64,000 nt of DNA from an uncultured Fluviicola sp. (GCF_902168135.1 NZ_CABHOL010000017.1:62001-126000); one strand, 5' to 3'; shown: positions 51,189 through 61,075, counted from the first letter of the stretch. The notes: a model not told the origin generated them from the letters alone. Numbers and translations: made by a program.

Positions 51189-52469
51189 ATGTCATACTTG
51201 TTTACCTCAGAATCTGTTTCTGAAGGACACCCGGATAAAGTAGCGGATCAGATTTCAGATGCGCTAATCGATAACTTTATGGCTTTTGACCCAACGTCAA
51301 AGGTCGCATGCGAAACGCTAGTAACAACAGGTCAGGTAGTCTTGGCCGGAGAGGTAAAAACAAATACGTATTTGGACGTTCAGTCGATTGCACGTGAGGT
51401 AATCCGCAAGATCGGTTACACGAAGTCCGAATACATGTTCGAAGCGAACTCTTGTGGAATCCTTTCTGCGATTCACGATCAGTCTTCGGATATCAACCAG
51501 GGTGTTGACCGTAAAGTTTCCAACGATGATTTCGAAGCGAAAGCTGAAGCTCAGGGAGCAGGTGACCAGGGAATGATGTTCGGTTACGCAACGAAAGAAA
51601 CTGAAAATTACATGCCGCTGGCTTTGGATTTGGCTCACAATATTCTTCAGGAATTGTCTAAAATCCGTAACCACGAACCTCATATCATCGGTTATTTACG
51701 CCCGGATGCAAAATCCCAGGTAACAATTGAGTATTCGGATGACAATGTTCCACAACGTATCGATACAATCGTAGTTTCTACACAGCACGACGATTTCGGA
51801 ACGGAGGCAGACATGTTGAAAAAAATCAATGAAGATATCGTGAACATCGTAATTCCTCGTGTAAAAGCGAAATTGAAGCCGGAATTACAGGCATTGTTCA
51901 ACGACCAGATCACTTACCACATTAATCCAACAGGAAAATTCGTTATCGGAGGTCCTCACGGAGATACAGGTTTGACAGGTCGTAAAATTATCGTAGATAC
52001 TTACGGTGGTAAAGGTGCTCACGGTGGTGGTGCATTCTCCGGAAAAGATCCTTCAAAAGTAGACCGTTCTGCAGCTTACGCTACACGTCATATCGCTAAG
52101 AACCTGGTTGCGGCTGGTTTGTGTGATGAGGTTTTGGTACAGGTTTCTTACGCAATTGGTGTTGCTAAACCTTGTGGTTTGTTCATCAACACTTACGGAA
52201 CTTCTAAGGTAAACATGACTGACGGAGAGATCGCTAAGAAATGTGCAGAGATCTTTGACATGCGTCCTTACGCAATCGAGCAGCGTTTGAAATTGAGAAA
52301 CCCGATGTACTCTGAAACTGCTGCTTACGGACACATGGGACGTAAGAACGAAGTAGTGAAGAAAACATTCAGCGCTCCGGATGGATCTCAGGTAGTGAAA
52401 GAAGTAGAATTGTTCACTTGGGAAAAATTGGATTTCGTAGATAAAGTAAAAGCTGCTTTCTCTTTGTAA
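51189..52469 (+). CDS. metK: S-adenosylmethionine synthetase MetK
   Basis: 426 aa. It makes S-adenosylmethionine from methionine and ATP. Signatures: [20 protein letters not shown] at the N-terminus, [33 protein letters not shown] and [20 protein letters not shown], all intact. Length is slightly above the 380-400 of E. coli, with inserts between motifs as in other Bacteroidota. It is a single-gene unit with a terminator at 52494-52522. No SAM riboswitch is evident in the 103-bp leader region. Confidence 0.97.
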   Translation: MSYLFTSESVSEGHPDKVADQISDALIDNFMAFDPTSKVACETLVTTGQVVLAGEVKTNTYLDVQSIAREVIRKIGYTKSEYMFEANSCGILSAIHDQSSDINQGVDRKVSNDDFEAKAEAQGAGDQGMMFGYATKETENYMPLALDLAHNILQELSKIRNHEPHIIGYLRPDAKSQVTIEYSDDNVPQRIDTIVVSTQHDDFGTEADMLKKINEDIVNIVIPRVKAKLKPELQALFNDQITYHINPTGKFVIGGPHGDTGLTGRKIIVDTYGGKGAHGGGAFSGKDPSKVDRSAAYATRHIAKNLVAAGLCDEVLVQVSYAIGVAKPCGLFINTYGTSKVNMTDGEIAKKCAEIFDMRPYAIEQRLKLRNPMYSETAAYGHMGRKNEVVKKTFSAPDGSQVVKEVELFTWEKLDFVDKVKAAFSL

Positions 52470-52493
52470 GAATAGCAACGTTAAAATAATTTG

Positions 52494-52522
52494 AACCCTG
52501 ACTCCGGATGGACGTCAGGGTT
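52494..52522 (+). terminator. Terminator of metK
   Basis: 9-bp stem AACCCTGAC / GTCAGGGTT with an 11-nt loop followed by TTTATTTTG, 25 bp past the metK stop. Confidence 0.82.
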
Positions 52523-52616
52523 TTTATTTTGTTACTTTTTTGAAGTATTGTATTCTAAGGGAAACAAAGTCATTGAAGTTGGTTGAAATGACGAGTAGTT
52601 ATTTGGTAGTTTGGTG

Positions 52617-52643
52617 AAATCACATCTGTTTCAGGTGTGATTT
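52617..52643 (+). terminator. Second terminator-like hairpin after metK
   Basis: 10-bp stem AAATCACATC / GGTGTGATTT (one T-G pair) with a 7-nt loop and a T-run to 52647. It lies in the 307-bp gene-free gap 52470-52776, which holds only this, the metK terminator and the inverted repeat at 52651. Confidence 0.65.
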
Positions 52644-52650
52644 TTTTGTT

Positions 52651-52770
52651 CCCGCAGATTACGCGAATTGCGCAGATTTAATGTGGGATATTATTTTATT
52701 ATCTTCCATATAAACACCCTTTTATAAAGGGTTATAAAGAGATGTCTGCGTAATCAGCGAGATCTGCGGG
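52651..52770. repeat. Long imperfect inverted repeat with CGCAGATT/AATCTGCG ends
   Basis: Left arm CCCGCAGATTACGCGAATTG (52651-52670) and right arm, ending GATCTGCGGG (52761-52770), are imperfect complements over about 27 bp. A perfect small hairpin (ACCCTTT / AAAGGGT) lies in the centre. Similar CGCAGATTA-type palindromes occur in intergenic DNA of other flavobacteria as I recall. It abuts the 3' end of the helicase gene. Confidence 0.5.
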
Positions 52771-52776
52771 AGACTT

Positions 52777-55083
52777 TTACAACATCTTCGAAGCCTGTAC
52801 CCACTTCAATTCGGCGTAACTTACTTTATCTCCCAACTCTTCTTTGATAGTTCCAAGCGTTTTTCCTTCGGAACCCTCCAAATACGTTTCAATTTCACCG
52901 ATGCGTTTCGGATCTAAAACCGCAGTAATGTCGATTTTTTCCTGCTGGATCAGCTTGGCAAAATGACCTTCGATAGTCGTAAGTCCTAATTGGCGTTCGT
53001 TCGCAATTTGTTCGATAGTCTTTCCTTCTTCGAAAAGTTCGAAGGTAACTTCATACGTATTTTTCTTAATCGCTTTTTCTTCCTTGGCTTCCTTCTTGGG
53101 TTTTACCAATTGAAGTACATCCGTAAAGTCTTCTTCCATCATTTCATCCATCATGGATCGGTTTGCCCGCAATTCCTGCTGGATGCTGTGGCTTTTCGAG
53201 ATCACGTAATTGGTTATTTCAGCCGAACGTACCGTTTCTTTCGTAAATGGTTTTTGGTTCACAACCGCTTCCATTAACAAGCGACCCTTCATCAGGCGGT
53301 GAACAACTGCTACAACTTCCTGTTCCAATTCTTCCAGTTCTTCAAAATAACCTTTCGTTTTTTTGATCTTAGCCACTTCATAACGTCGTTTCATGATCGA
53401 ATAGACCTGGGCGTCCAACGGTTTGAAAAAATACTGGTATGCAGCTTGTACGCGTTCGTGGATAAATTCCCATTCCGGTTTTTCTTTGGAGAATAAGTTT
53501 GTGAGCTGGTTTTGGAATTTTCGTGCCGCATCAAAAGTGGCCTGAACTGTTTGGAGCTGGTTGGCTACCCAGGATTTGTCTTTTCCTTTTTCTGTTTTTG
53601 GTCCCTGGCTTTTAAAACCTAATTCGAAAGTTGCCCATTTGGTGGTGTAATCGTACCAGTCGAATGCCTGGACAAGACTGTTGTAAACAAAGCGCGCTGT
53701 TTCTTGGTCGAGGTACAACTTCATGCGGTCTTCCGGAGCTTTGTTGGATGAATAAGAAACGACCTGGTGATCATTGACCAGGCCATTCATGGAAAGTGGT
53801 TTTAATAAAACAAGTCCTTCCAGACTTCTCAGCCTGGATAGCGCTACATAAGCCTGACCGGGAGCAAAGACATTCGAAACGTCCAGAACTGCTTTATCAA
53901 AAGTTAATCCCTGGCTTTTGTGGATCGTAATTGCCCATGCCAATTTGATCGGGTAGTGGACAAATGTTCCCAGGATTTCCTCCTCAATTTCCCCGCTTTG
54001 TTCATTCAGCGTGTATTTGATGTTGTTCCACTCGTATTTTTCAACGGTAATACTCCGTTTTTCCTCTTTAAAGTATACCTCGATCTCGTCTTTGGTCAAA
54101 GATTTAATGACTCCCATCTTTCCATTGTAGAAGTTCTTTTCAAAGGAAATATCGTTTTTGATGAACATGATCTGGGCACCGACTTTCAACTCGGTTTCTT
54201 TTTCGATGGGGTATAAATGAGGCGGGAAATCGTTTTTGATCTCTGCAGAATAAATGATCGATTTTTCGTTCAATGAATTCAAAGCTGCCGCATTCATCTG
54301 ATCGGCTTTTGAATTGTGTGTCGTTAAAGTAATGTATCCTTCTTCTTTGGTAGAATCAAAGGAAGGGTTCACATATTTTTCAAGCAGAAGCTGATCTTCC
54401 TTTGTTACCTGGTTATTCCTTAAGTTATTCAGCAAATTGATGAAAAGCTGGTCGTCCTGCCGGAAAATCTTTTCCAATTCAATATAAACGGGAGCCTGTT
54501 CGCGGAGTACATGCGCGTTGAAGAAAAAAATGCCGTGGTAATATTTCTGAAGAACACTCCATTCTTCCGGTTTGATAACCGGGGGAAGCTGCAGCAAATC
54601 CCCTATGAAAAGTACCTGGAGCCCGCCAAAAGGATTGTTGTTCCTGCGAACATTTCTTAAAGTCCAGTCAATGGCATCCAAAAGATCGGCACGAAGCATG
54701 GAAACTTCGTCTATGATCAGCAATTCTACATTCCGAATGAGGTTCTGCCGGGTTTTATTGAAATGAAAATGTCTTTTAAGCGTTTCTTTCGATTCGAATT
54801 TGGTATTTCCCTGCACCAAGCCATCCGATACAAATTCTGGAATATATGAACTGAAAGGAAGCTGGAAAAAGGAATGAATGGTTACTCCGCCAGCATTCAA
54901 AGCTGCAATCCCTGTGGGTGCAACAATGACTGTGTTCTTGTGGGTTGTTTCAACAATTTTTCGAAGCAGTGTAGTTTTTCCCGTGCCGGCTTTTCCGGTC
55001 AAAAAAACAGGACTGTTGGTTTGATTGATAAATCGTTCTGTAAATTCAGCAGGATTGCTGATGGATTCTGTATTGTTTTTCAT
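52777..55083 (-). CDS. PIF1-like DNA helicase with C-terminal helix-turn-helix domain
   Basis: 768 aa. The N-terminal superfamily 1B helicase has Walker A LTGKAGTGKTTLLR, APTGIAALNAGGVTIHSFFQ, the DEVSML motif (LLIIDEVSMLRADLLDAIDW), GDLLQLPPV and, near 390, HKSQGLTFDKAVLDVSN with YVALSRLRSLEGLVLL. The C-terminal 100 residues form an RQC-like HTH_40 domain (EGKTIEQIANERQLGLTTIE). PIF1-family enzymes unwind DNA, G-quadruplexes and R-loops; the HTH probably aids DNA binding (inference). It is a single-gene unit reading away from the three paralogous genes. Confidence 0.92.
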   Translation of the reverse strand: MKNNTESISNPAEFTERFINQTNSPVFLTGKAGTGKTTLLRKIVETTHKNTVIVAPTGIAALNAGGVTIHSFFQLPFSSYIPEFVSDGLVQGNTKFESKETLKRHFHFNKTRQNLIRNVELLIIDEVSMLRADLLDAIDWTLRNVRRNNNPFGGLQVLFIGDLLQLPPVIKPEEWSVLQKYYHGIFFFNAHVLREQAPVYIELEKIFRQDDQLFINLLNNLRNNQVTKEDQLLLEKYVNPSFDSTKEEGYITLTTHNSKADQMNAAALNSLNEKSIIYSAEIKNDFPPHLYPIEKETELKVGAQIMFIKNDISFEKNFYNGKMGVIKSLTKDEIEVYFKEEKRSITVEKYEWNNIKYTLNEQSGEIEEEILGTFVHYPIKLAWAITIHKSQGLTFDKAVLDVSNVFAPGQAYVALSRLRSLEGLVLLKPLSMNGLVNDHQVVSYSSNKAPEDRMKLYLDQETARFVYNSLVQAFDWYDYTTKWATFELGFKSQGPKTEKGKDKSWVANQLQTVQATFDAARKFQNQLTNLFSKEKPEWEFIHERVQAAYQYFFKPLDAQVYSIMKRRYEVAKIKKTKGYFEELEELEQEVVAVVHRLMKGRLLMEAVVNQKPFTKETVRSAEITNYVISKSHSIQQELRANRSMMDEMMEEDFTDVLQLVKPKKEAKEEKAIKKNTYEVTFELFEEGKTIEQIANERQLGLTTIEGHFAKLIQQEKIDITAVLDPKRIGEIETYLEGSEGKTLGTIKEELGDKVSYAELKWVQASKML

Positions 55084-55137
55084 CTCTTACTTGAAGATAC
55101 GCAAAAATACCTTCTTTTTCAAACTGAATTGAAATCT

Positions 55138-56472
55138 TTATCGGTTTGTCAGATGCTGTTTGAAAATATAGTGCATACTCAGGTCGAGATAGTCCTTGTA
55201 AACATAGTAAATGAAGTCTTCGCGTATTTGAATGTGTTCCGGGAAAATATGGTCTTTGATCTGTACCACTTCTTCTGCTTTTCCGTTGATCAGGTTGATT
55301 TTTCGTAAACTGGTAATACCGTCCCGTTCGAACCGGGCGTAAATGCAGGTTTTTTCAATATTCGGGATCAGTTCACTTTTCCAGCCTCTGAAATATTGGT
55401 AAGAAATCGGGAAACTTCGAACACGCACTCCAGTTTTAGTGAAAACAACCGCCGAATCATTCATGTGGTCAAAGATGAACAACGAATCGTTCAATTCGAA
55501 TAGGGGAGCATAGATGGGTTTTAACAGGATGAGGTCGTAAAATTGCTGTGTGGTCCATCGTTCACGTGCTTTTTTCAGGTATTCATTGTCATTGGAAAGC
55601 TTGTCGCTGTGGGTGGCGTTTGATTCTCTCAGGATTTCGCTGACTGTTTGCTTGTTTTCACGCTGGTAGTCTTTTAATTGGCGGTTTTTCTGACGGTCCT
55701 CACTCACATAAAGCGTTTTGCTGTGCCGTGTTTTTTTGGTAATCAATTGGTATTCCAGGTATTGTTTCTGGTTCATGTATGTTCGGATGACAATCGAAGT
55801 ATCATCCGAATAAGAACAGTTGTCGAGCAATCCGATTGCTTTGTAGTAGGGAAGAGGAGAAAAAATCCCGACGGATTGTCCAACGACAGATGTTTCGTAA
55901 ATGCTGTCCTTGTAAACAAGGTGTAATTTTCCTCCGCAATCCTGCCGTATCGATTTAGGGTGTTTCCGGATTGACGTCTCATAGACCTTGTCTCCCATTT
56001 CATTCAAATGTCGGAGGTAATAGTTGTGTCCATCGCTGCAGCACAGAATGATGTTCCCGTCTTTCTCTACTTTAAAGTCGAGCACATTTGCCTGCTTACG
56101 CGGATAAACCCAAAATTTGCTGTCGGCGTTGATGGTTACTTCGTCCAGCTGAGTTTCTTTCCCGCTCATTACCACATAAACCATCATGGTGTCTTTCCAT
56201 TTCTCGGGGAAGAGTAATATGTCCGTATAGTCGTTGTAAAGATTTCCTTTCACGGTAATCTGCGCCGGAAAGTTCCCGTTTTTGATGATGAAATTCCCGT
56301 TGGAATTGGTCCGGGCATTGTGAATGTCAATCTTGACGGATGCATTTCTAATAGGAGCTCCGGTCTCGTTTACGACTTTTCCTTTGATAATGATATCGTC
56401 CTGGCACCAGGATAAATGGGCTGCCAGCATACCGAATACGAATAGTGAAAGAAATTTAGTTAGACGGAACAT
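55138..56472 (-). CDS. CarboxypepD_reg plus propeller-like secreted protein, paralogue 1 of 3
   Basis: 444 aa. Signal peptide (LSLFVFGMLAAHLSWCQ), CarboxypepD_reg domain (about 27-115; IIKGKVVNETGAPIRNASVK), then a repeat-rich region (about 125-430) resembling a six-bladed beta-propeller: ANVLDFKVEKDGNIILCCSD, LNDSLFIFDHMNDSAVVFTK and FPEHIQIREDFIYYVYKDYL at the end. The motifs recur in the two genes upstream, so it is part of a tandem triplication. No catalytic residue is obvious; a cell-surface binding or assembly role is inference. The gene is 54 bp from the helicase and 55 bp from copy 2. Confidence 0.82.
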   Translation of the reverse strand: MFRLTKFLSLFVFGMLAAHLSWCQDDIIIKGKVVNETGAPIRNASVKIDIHNARTNSNGNFIIKNGNFPAQITVKGNLYNDYTDILLFPEKWKDTMMVYVVMSGKETQLDEVTINADSKFWVYPRKQANVLDFKVEKDGNIILCCSDGHNYYLRHLNEMGDKVYETSIRKHPKSIRQDCGGKLHLVYKDSIYETSVVGQSVGIFSPLPYYKAIGLLDNCSYSDDTSIVIRTYMNQKQYLEYQLITKKTRHSKTLYVSEDRQKNRQLKDYQRENKQTVSEILRESNATHSDKLSNDNEYLKKARERWTTQQFYDLILLKPIYAPLFELNDSLFIFDHMNDSAVVFTKTGVRVRSFPISYQYFRGWKSELIPNIEKTCIYARFERDGITSLRKINLINGKAEEVVQIKDHIFPEHIQIREDFIYYVYKDYLDLSMHYIFKQHLTNR

Positions 56473-56527
56473 ACGTGTATTTGATGCGTGAAATTTAGCT
56501 AAAAAAAGTAAATAACTTATAAATGAA

Positions 56528-57835
56528 CTATTCCAGATACTGTTTATAAAGATAGTGCATACTTTGATCCAGGTAATCTTTGTAGATGTAATAAATGGAA
56601 TTGCCTTGTATTTGAAGGTGTTCCGGAAAGACGTGTTTTTCCAGTCTGATTAGCTGTTCTGTTTTTCCGTTTGTTGGATTGATTTCCCGGAGGATAGTTA
56701 GTCCATTTTCTTTATAACGGGCATAAAGCTTTGTTTTTTCCAGGTTGGTAATAAGCTCATTTTCCCAGCCATCGAAATACTGGTAGAAAATCGGGAAGGA
56801 GCGGACGAAGACACCTTCTTTTGTGAAGACAACAGCAGAATCATTGATGTGATTGAAAATAACCAATGAATCATTCACTTCAAACAATGGGATGTAGACA
56901 GGACGGGTCAATACCTGTTCGTATAATTTTCGTTTGGCCCATTTGCTTCTTACAATCCGGATTAATTCAGGGTCTAGGGTGTGAAACAATTGTTCATCAC
57001 TTATGTTGTTATCACTTCCGAATTCCTCCAGGGCTTTGTTGCGCAGGTGATTTTCCCCAATGTACATCGTTCGTGCCTTTCTGGTTTGAATGTCAATCGA
57101 AGTATACTCAATGCTTTGATCTTTTTGGGAATATGTGTATTTGATCAGGTTTCTATTGTCTTTGTAAACGCAGGATTGCAATAAGTTGAAAATTCCCGGT
57201 GTTTCTCTTGGCTCAAAAAAGCCGATGCAATTATTAACCAATGTTGTTTCATAGATACTGTCGGAATAGACCAGGTGAATGGTTTCCGTACAATCCCGGT
57301 ACAGTTTTTTGGGATGGCTTCTGATCGGTGTTTCGTTTATTTTTTCTCCCTCCGCATTTAAGCTTCGCATGAAATACCTGTTTTCATCACTGCAGCACAA
57401 TAGAATTCCGTTATCAGGCTGCAAAATAAAATCCAGGACATTTGCTTGTTTCTGCGGATATACCCAAAAGACCTTTTCAGCAGAAACGGTTACTTCTTCT
57501 AATTCCTTTTCTTTTCCGGTCAATATTACCAAAACACGGATGGTATCTTTCCATCTTTCAGGAAGAGTAACCATGTATGTATATTCCACATACAAGGGAT
57601 GGTTCACAGTGAGCTTAGCCGGAAAAGAAGTGGTTTTGGCAATGAAAAAACCGGTTGAGTTTGTGCGGGCATCGGTGTTGCCCAGTTTTACGGAAGCACT
57701 TTTGACCGGTATTCCGTTCTCATTGACTACTTTTCCCTTAACAACTGCTTCTACCTGGGAATAGGAAAAGCTGATCAGGCATCCTGTTGAGAAAAGGATT
57801 AAACAAAGTGTTTTTATGCGATTTAAATGCTGCAT
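56528..57835 (-). CDS. CarboxypepD_reg plus propeller-like secreted protein, paralogue 2 of 3
   Basis: 435 aa, same plan as its neighbours: signal peptide (TLCLILFSTGCLISFSYSQ), CarboxypepD_reg domain (VVKGKVVNENGIPVKSASVK), and a propeller-like body with ANVLDFILQPDNGILLCCSD, HPKKLYRDC, FEVNDSLVIFNHINDSAVVF and FPEHLQIQGNSIYYIYKDYL. It is nearest to paralogue 1 in the shared blocks, while paralogue 3 is more distant. Intergenic gaps of 55 and 17 bp suggest a single operon read from copy 3 to copy 1. Confidence 0.82.
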   Translation of the reverse strand: MQHLNRIKTLCLILFSTGCLISFSYSQVEAVVKGKVVNENGIPVKSASVKLGNTDARTNSTGFFIAKTTSFPAKLTVNHPLYVEYTYMVTLPERWKDTIRVLVILTGKEKELEEVTVSAEKVFWVYPQKQANVLDFILQPDNGILLCCSDENRYFMRSLNAEGEKINETPIRSHPKKLYRDCTETIHLVYSDSIYETTLVNNCIGFFEPRETPGIFNLLQSCVYKDNRNLIKYTYSQKDQSIEYTSIDIQTRKARTMYIGENHLRNKALEEFGSDNNISDEQLFHTLDPELIRIVRSKWAKRKLYEQVLTRPVYIPLFEVNDSLVIFNHINDSAVVFTKEGVFVRSFPIFYQYFDGWENELITNLEKTKLYARYKENGLTILREINPTNGKTEQLIRLEKHVFPEHLQIQGNSIYYIYKDYLDQSMHYLYKQYLE

Positions 57836-57852
57836 ACCGGTTGGATTTCAGG

Positions 57853-59172
57853 TTATTCTTTGAGTGGTTGTTTATAGAGGTAATGAATGCTGTTGTCTAG
57901 ATAATGTTTGTAAATGTAATAAGCGAAACTTCCGCGAATTTGAATGTTTATCGGGTAAATGTGTTTGTCCAGTATGTCCAGGTGTATGACTTTCCCGGTA
58001 GAAGGATCGATCTGGCGCAGGGTTACCAAACCATCGTTCTCATATTTGGCAAATAGCTTTGTCTTTTCTTCGTTGATCATTAATTCATTTTTCCAATTCT
58101 CAAAATAATGATAACTGAATTGGTACGAACGAACATATTTCCCGGAAAGAGTGAATACAATAGCGCTGTCTTTGAAGTGGTCGAAAACAAAAACGGAGTC
58201 ATTGATCTCAAAAATCGGCGCGTAAAGCGGTTTCTGGAGGATCTGTTTGTAAAATTGCTGATTTTGGAACTTTTCCCGTTCACTCGGTTTATCGGGTTGA
58301 TTTCCCATTTTAAAGGACTTATTCGAAAGTTCCGTGGCGATTTCATTCCGCAGCACAAATTCATCCAGTTCGCGCATGGTTTTCTGATCACTGGTGATAT
58401 AAAGTAAACTGGGTTTTTTGGTGTTCCAGTCAATTTTGTCGTATTCAACCAATTTGTTGTGGGGCCCCATTCGTTTCACTATGATATTATCGGGACTGGA
58501 AATAATGCAGGGACCTAAAATACGCATGGTTTCAGCATACGAATTCCCGGAAAGCATCCCGATGGAGTTCCGGATGAATTTAACTTCGAAAATACTGTCT
58601 GCATAAACCAAATGAGTTCCGCCGGTGCAGTCACCATATAAACCAACCGGGTTCTTTTTGATTTCCAGGTCTACGATTTTCCTGCCTATGGAATCGAGCC
58701 TGCGCAAGAAGTATTTATGGTTTTCTTTGCAAACCAACAGCATTTCGTTATCAAAGAGTGCAAAATCAATGATATGGGTATTTTTTTTGTCGTAAGCCCA
58801 AATGATTTTTGAAGCGTTGATCGTAACTTCTTCCAGTTCTGTTTCTTTTCCTTCCAGGATGATTTCCAGTTTCAGAGTGTCGCCTTGCCGTATCGGCGCA
58901 CGAACTACTTCTGCATACTCTTTATAAGCAGGGTGCTTTATATTCATTTGTGCAGGAAGCTTATTTACGCGTAAGGTGAAAACTCCTTTGGAATTTGATT
59001 TTACATTGGCTGTGCCCAGTTTGATCTCCGCATTTGCTACACGAACATTTTGTTCGTTCATAACGATTCCGGTTACCACTACATCCTGGGAAAAGGAAGC
59101 GAAGCAGAAAAATTGCATGCTTACCAACAGAATGGATTTCCAAACCCTGTTCGATATACATAAGTAGCTCAT
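57853..59172 (-). CDS. CarboxypepD_reg plus propeller-like secreted protein, paralogue 3 of 3
   Basis: 439 aa and the most divergent copy. Signal peptide-like N-terminus (SILLVSMQFFCFASFSQ), CarboxypepD_reg domain (VVTGIVMNEQNVRVANAEIK), then a propeller-like body with THIIDFALFDNEMLLVCKEN, FEINDSVFVFDHFKDSAIVF and INIQIRGSFAYYIYKHYLDN. The ILLCCSD motif of the other two reads LLVCKEN, so the paired Cys is lost. It is first in the likely three-gene operon. The preceding gap to the Omp85 gene contains nested palindrome copy 2. Confidence 0.8.
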   Translation of the reverse strand: MSYLCISNRVWKSILLVSMQFFCFASFSQDVVVTGIVMNEQNVRVANAEIKLGTANVKSNSKGVFTLRVNKLPAQMNIKHPAYKEYAEVVRAPIRQGDTLKLEIILEGKETELEEVTINASKIIWAYDKKNTHIIDFALFDNEMLLVCKENHKYFLRRLDSIGRKIVDLEIKKNPVGLYGDCTGGTHLVYADSIFEVKFIRNSIGMLSGNSYAETMRILGPCIISSPDNIIVKRMGPHNKLVEYDKIDWNTKKPSLLYITSDQKTMRELDEFVLRNEIATELSNKSFKMGNQPDKPSEREKFQNQQFYKQILQKPLYAPIFEINDSVFVFDHFKDSAIVFTLSGKYVRSYQFSYHYFENWKNELMINEEKTKLFAKYENDGLVTLRQIDPSTGKVIHLDILDKHIYPINIQIRGSFAYYIYKHYLDNSIHYLYKQPLKE

Positions 59173-59257
59173 GGAAATGGAATTTAGGGAAAAAAGAGCT
59201 TACTTCAAATCCGATTGATTGAAATGTCTTTTTGATTGATTTAGAGTAATTTTCACG

Positions 59258-59317
59258 GATCAATTATTAATTATCAAGCAAGGAGGGGCTTGATAATTGA
59301 ATCATTTATAATTGATC
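59258..59317. repeat. Nested AT-rich palindromic repeat (copy 2)
   Basis: Inner 11-bp stem AATTATCAAGC / GCTTGATAATT (59269-59279 / 59288-59298), loop AAGGAGGG, and outer arms GATCAATTAT / ATAATTGATC (59258-59267 / 59308-59317). The right half matches copy 1 (31539-31571) at nearly every base. It follows the stop of the Omp85 gene on the minus strand. Confidence 0.65.
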
Positions 59318-59318
59318 A

Positions 59319-61037
59319 TTAGAAATAAGCCACATATCCGAAATGCACTTTCGAATCCCGGAAGAGGATCGGGTTGGAGAATTGCTGTCCAAGTGCATAG
59401 GTCAGAGAAAAGATCCCGATGTTAGTTCCAAAGCACAACCCTGCTCCAAAACCCTTGGGCGAATCGTGCCTGTATAATTGCACATTCCGCTCATACCAGC
59501 TTTGGTCATAGAATACAAATAAATAAGAATTCTGGTCCAGGATAAAGCGTGGCTCTATTGTCAGCGTTGCCCGGAAAGTGCTCAGTAATTCGTCTTCCAT
59601 AAAACCGCGCTGGGAAAGGTTTCCTCCGAAACGCAGGAGTTCGTTCTGTTGGATGTTGTTGGTGTAAAACGATTCGCTGATCAAACCGCCCTTCAATACA
59701 AAACGTTTTCCGAGAGACTGGTAATATTCGATCTGGACTTTACCGCCGTAGATGAGGTATTTATTAGTGACAGAATCTTTTATCAGCGTTCGTTTCCCGA
59801 TATTTCCCTCCAGGTACCAGATAAATCCTTTGCGTGGATTGGGCAGGTAATCCACTGTTTGATTCCGGAATGAAAGTCCGTACAGATTACTTTTGGAAGT
59901 TCCGTAAGCGAGACCTGTATTTGATGCTCCCAATAAGTTGGATTGCTGGTTTTTGTAAAAGCCGGTCAATGTTTTTCCTCCCGAAACAAAGTAAGTGACA
60001 CCTATGCTGGTTTTAAGTTCCAGGAAAGTTGAGTCGCGTTTAAACAGGGAAAACTGTCCGTCCAATCCGAAAGGTGTATTGAATAAAAAGGGATAAGCAG
60101 CCTGGATTTTCAATTGCGGGCTTCCCGGTTGAATGGAACGCCAGTTTAGGTCAAACAATTCTCCGTGCTTGAATGCATTTTGAAGTTTTAGGCGCAAATC
60201 ACCGGTAAGCTGGTATTTTAACTTCACCGGATCCTGCTGCAAACCGACCGTTCCGTTGAAGAGAGAAACCGGTTTTGTTTCGATGTAAAGGTAGAGGTTC
60301 GCTCCCTCCGGTGTAAAGAGAATTTCTGCCGGTTTTGTTTGTTTTACGAAAATCAATTGGGTGAGCCGGGTATTGATCAGGTTTACCTGCTCCTGGTTGT
60401 ACCAATCTCCTTTTTCGATGTGCAGGAAATTCTCCAGGTATTTTTTGGATAGTTTGACCTTATTTCCCGAAACAATCAATTCATTCCATTTTACCCGAGA
60501 ATTCGGAGTGATGATCAATTCTGCAAAAAGAGCATTGCTCTCTACGCGAAGGTCTTCAAAAGAAATACTTGCAAACGGATATCCGGCAATTTCGAAACTG
60601 TGCAGGACGCGTTCCAGGCTTCTGGAGATTTCCACCGGGGTAGGAGGAAGTGTTTCAATGGTCCGTGGACTGATCCCGATTTCTCTAAGGGATCGCTTGC
60701 TGTCGTCGGAAATAGAAAGGTTGAGTCTTTTATACTGAAGGCCAAGCGTGAAATAAGCTTCGCTGTTGATGCTGTCGCTCGGAACAATGGAATCTATCCC
60801 GAAAGTCAGGTATCCTTTTTTGTATGCCAATAATTGGATATCCTGCAGCTGATTTTTGAGCGAAAAGGTGTCGGAGTAGTTGAAATCGGTTCGTTTGCTG
60901 ATCTTTTTGAAGACGGGATCTGAAAAATGGAGTTTTTTTTGTGCGTGGAGGATGCAGGAACTAAAAATCGATAAACTGATCAAAAGACCGGTTAGCCATG
61001 TTCTCTTTATAAATTTACCGAAATGCTTCAAATTCAA
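59319..61037 (-). CDS. Omp85-family outer-membrane protein (BamA/TamA-like)
   Basis: 572 aa, from a TTG start (no suitable ATG precedes the signal peptide; 61031 is another TTG option). Signal peptide (RTWLTGLLISLSIFSSCILH, AQ), POTRA-like modules (about 150-255; SFEIAGYPFASISFEDLRVE, NELIVSGNKVKLSKKYLENF) and a C-terminal surface-antigen beta-barrel (about 265-572). It is shorter than BamA (about 800 aa), resembling TamA-like or two-partner members. Bacteroidota often have several Omp85 proteins; substrate unknown. A barrel-end pattern LTYALGQQFSN and KVHFGYVAYF with a terminal Phe is present. Confidence 0.85.
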   Translation of the reverse strand: MNLKHFGKFIKRTWLTGLLISLSIFSSCILHAQKKLHFSDPVFKKISKRTDFNYSDTFSLKNQLQDIQLLAYKKGYLTFGIDSIVPSDSINSEAYFTLGLQYKRLNLSISDDSKRSLREIGISPRTIETLPPTPVEISRSLERVLHSFEIAGYPFASISFEDLRVESNALFAELIITPNSRVKWNELIVSGNKVKLSKKYLENFLHIEKGDWYNQEQVNLINTRLTQLIFVKQTKPAEILFTPEGANLYLYIETKPVSLFNGTVGLQQDPVKLKYQLTGDLRLKLQNAFKHGELFDLNWRSIQPGSPQLKIQAAYPFLFNTPFGLDGQFSLFKRDSTFLELKTSIGVTYFVSGGKTLTGFYKNQQSNLLGASNTGLAYGTSKSNLYGLSFRNQTVDYLPNPRKGFIWYLEGNIGKRTLIKDSVTNKYLIYGGKVQIEYYQSLGKRFVLKGGLISESFYTNNIQQNELLRFGGNLSQRGFMEDELLSTFRATLTIEPRFILDQNSYLFVFYDQSWYERNVQLYRHDSPKGFGAGLCFGTNIGIFSLTYALGQQFSNPILFRDSKVHFGYVAYF

Positions 61038-61075
61038 TTATTTCGCTTCACAAAAATCCGTAATATCATTTAATA

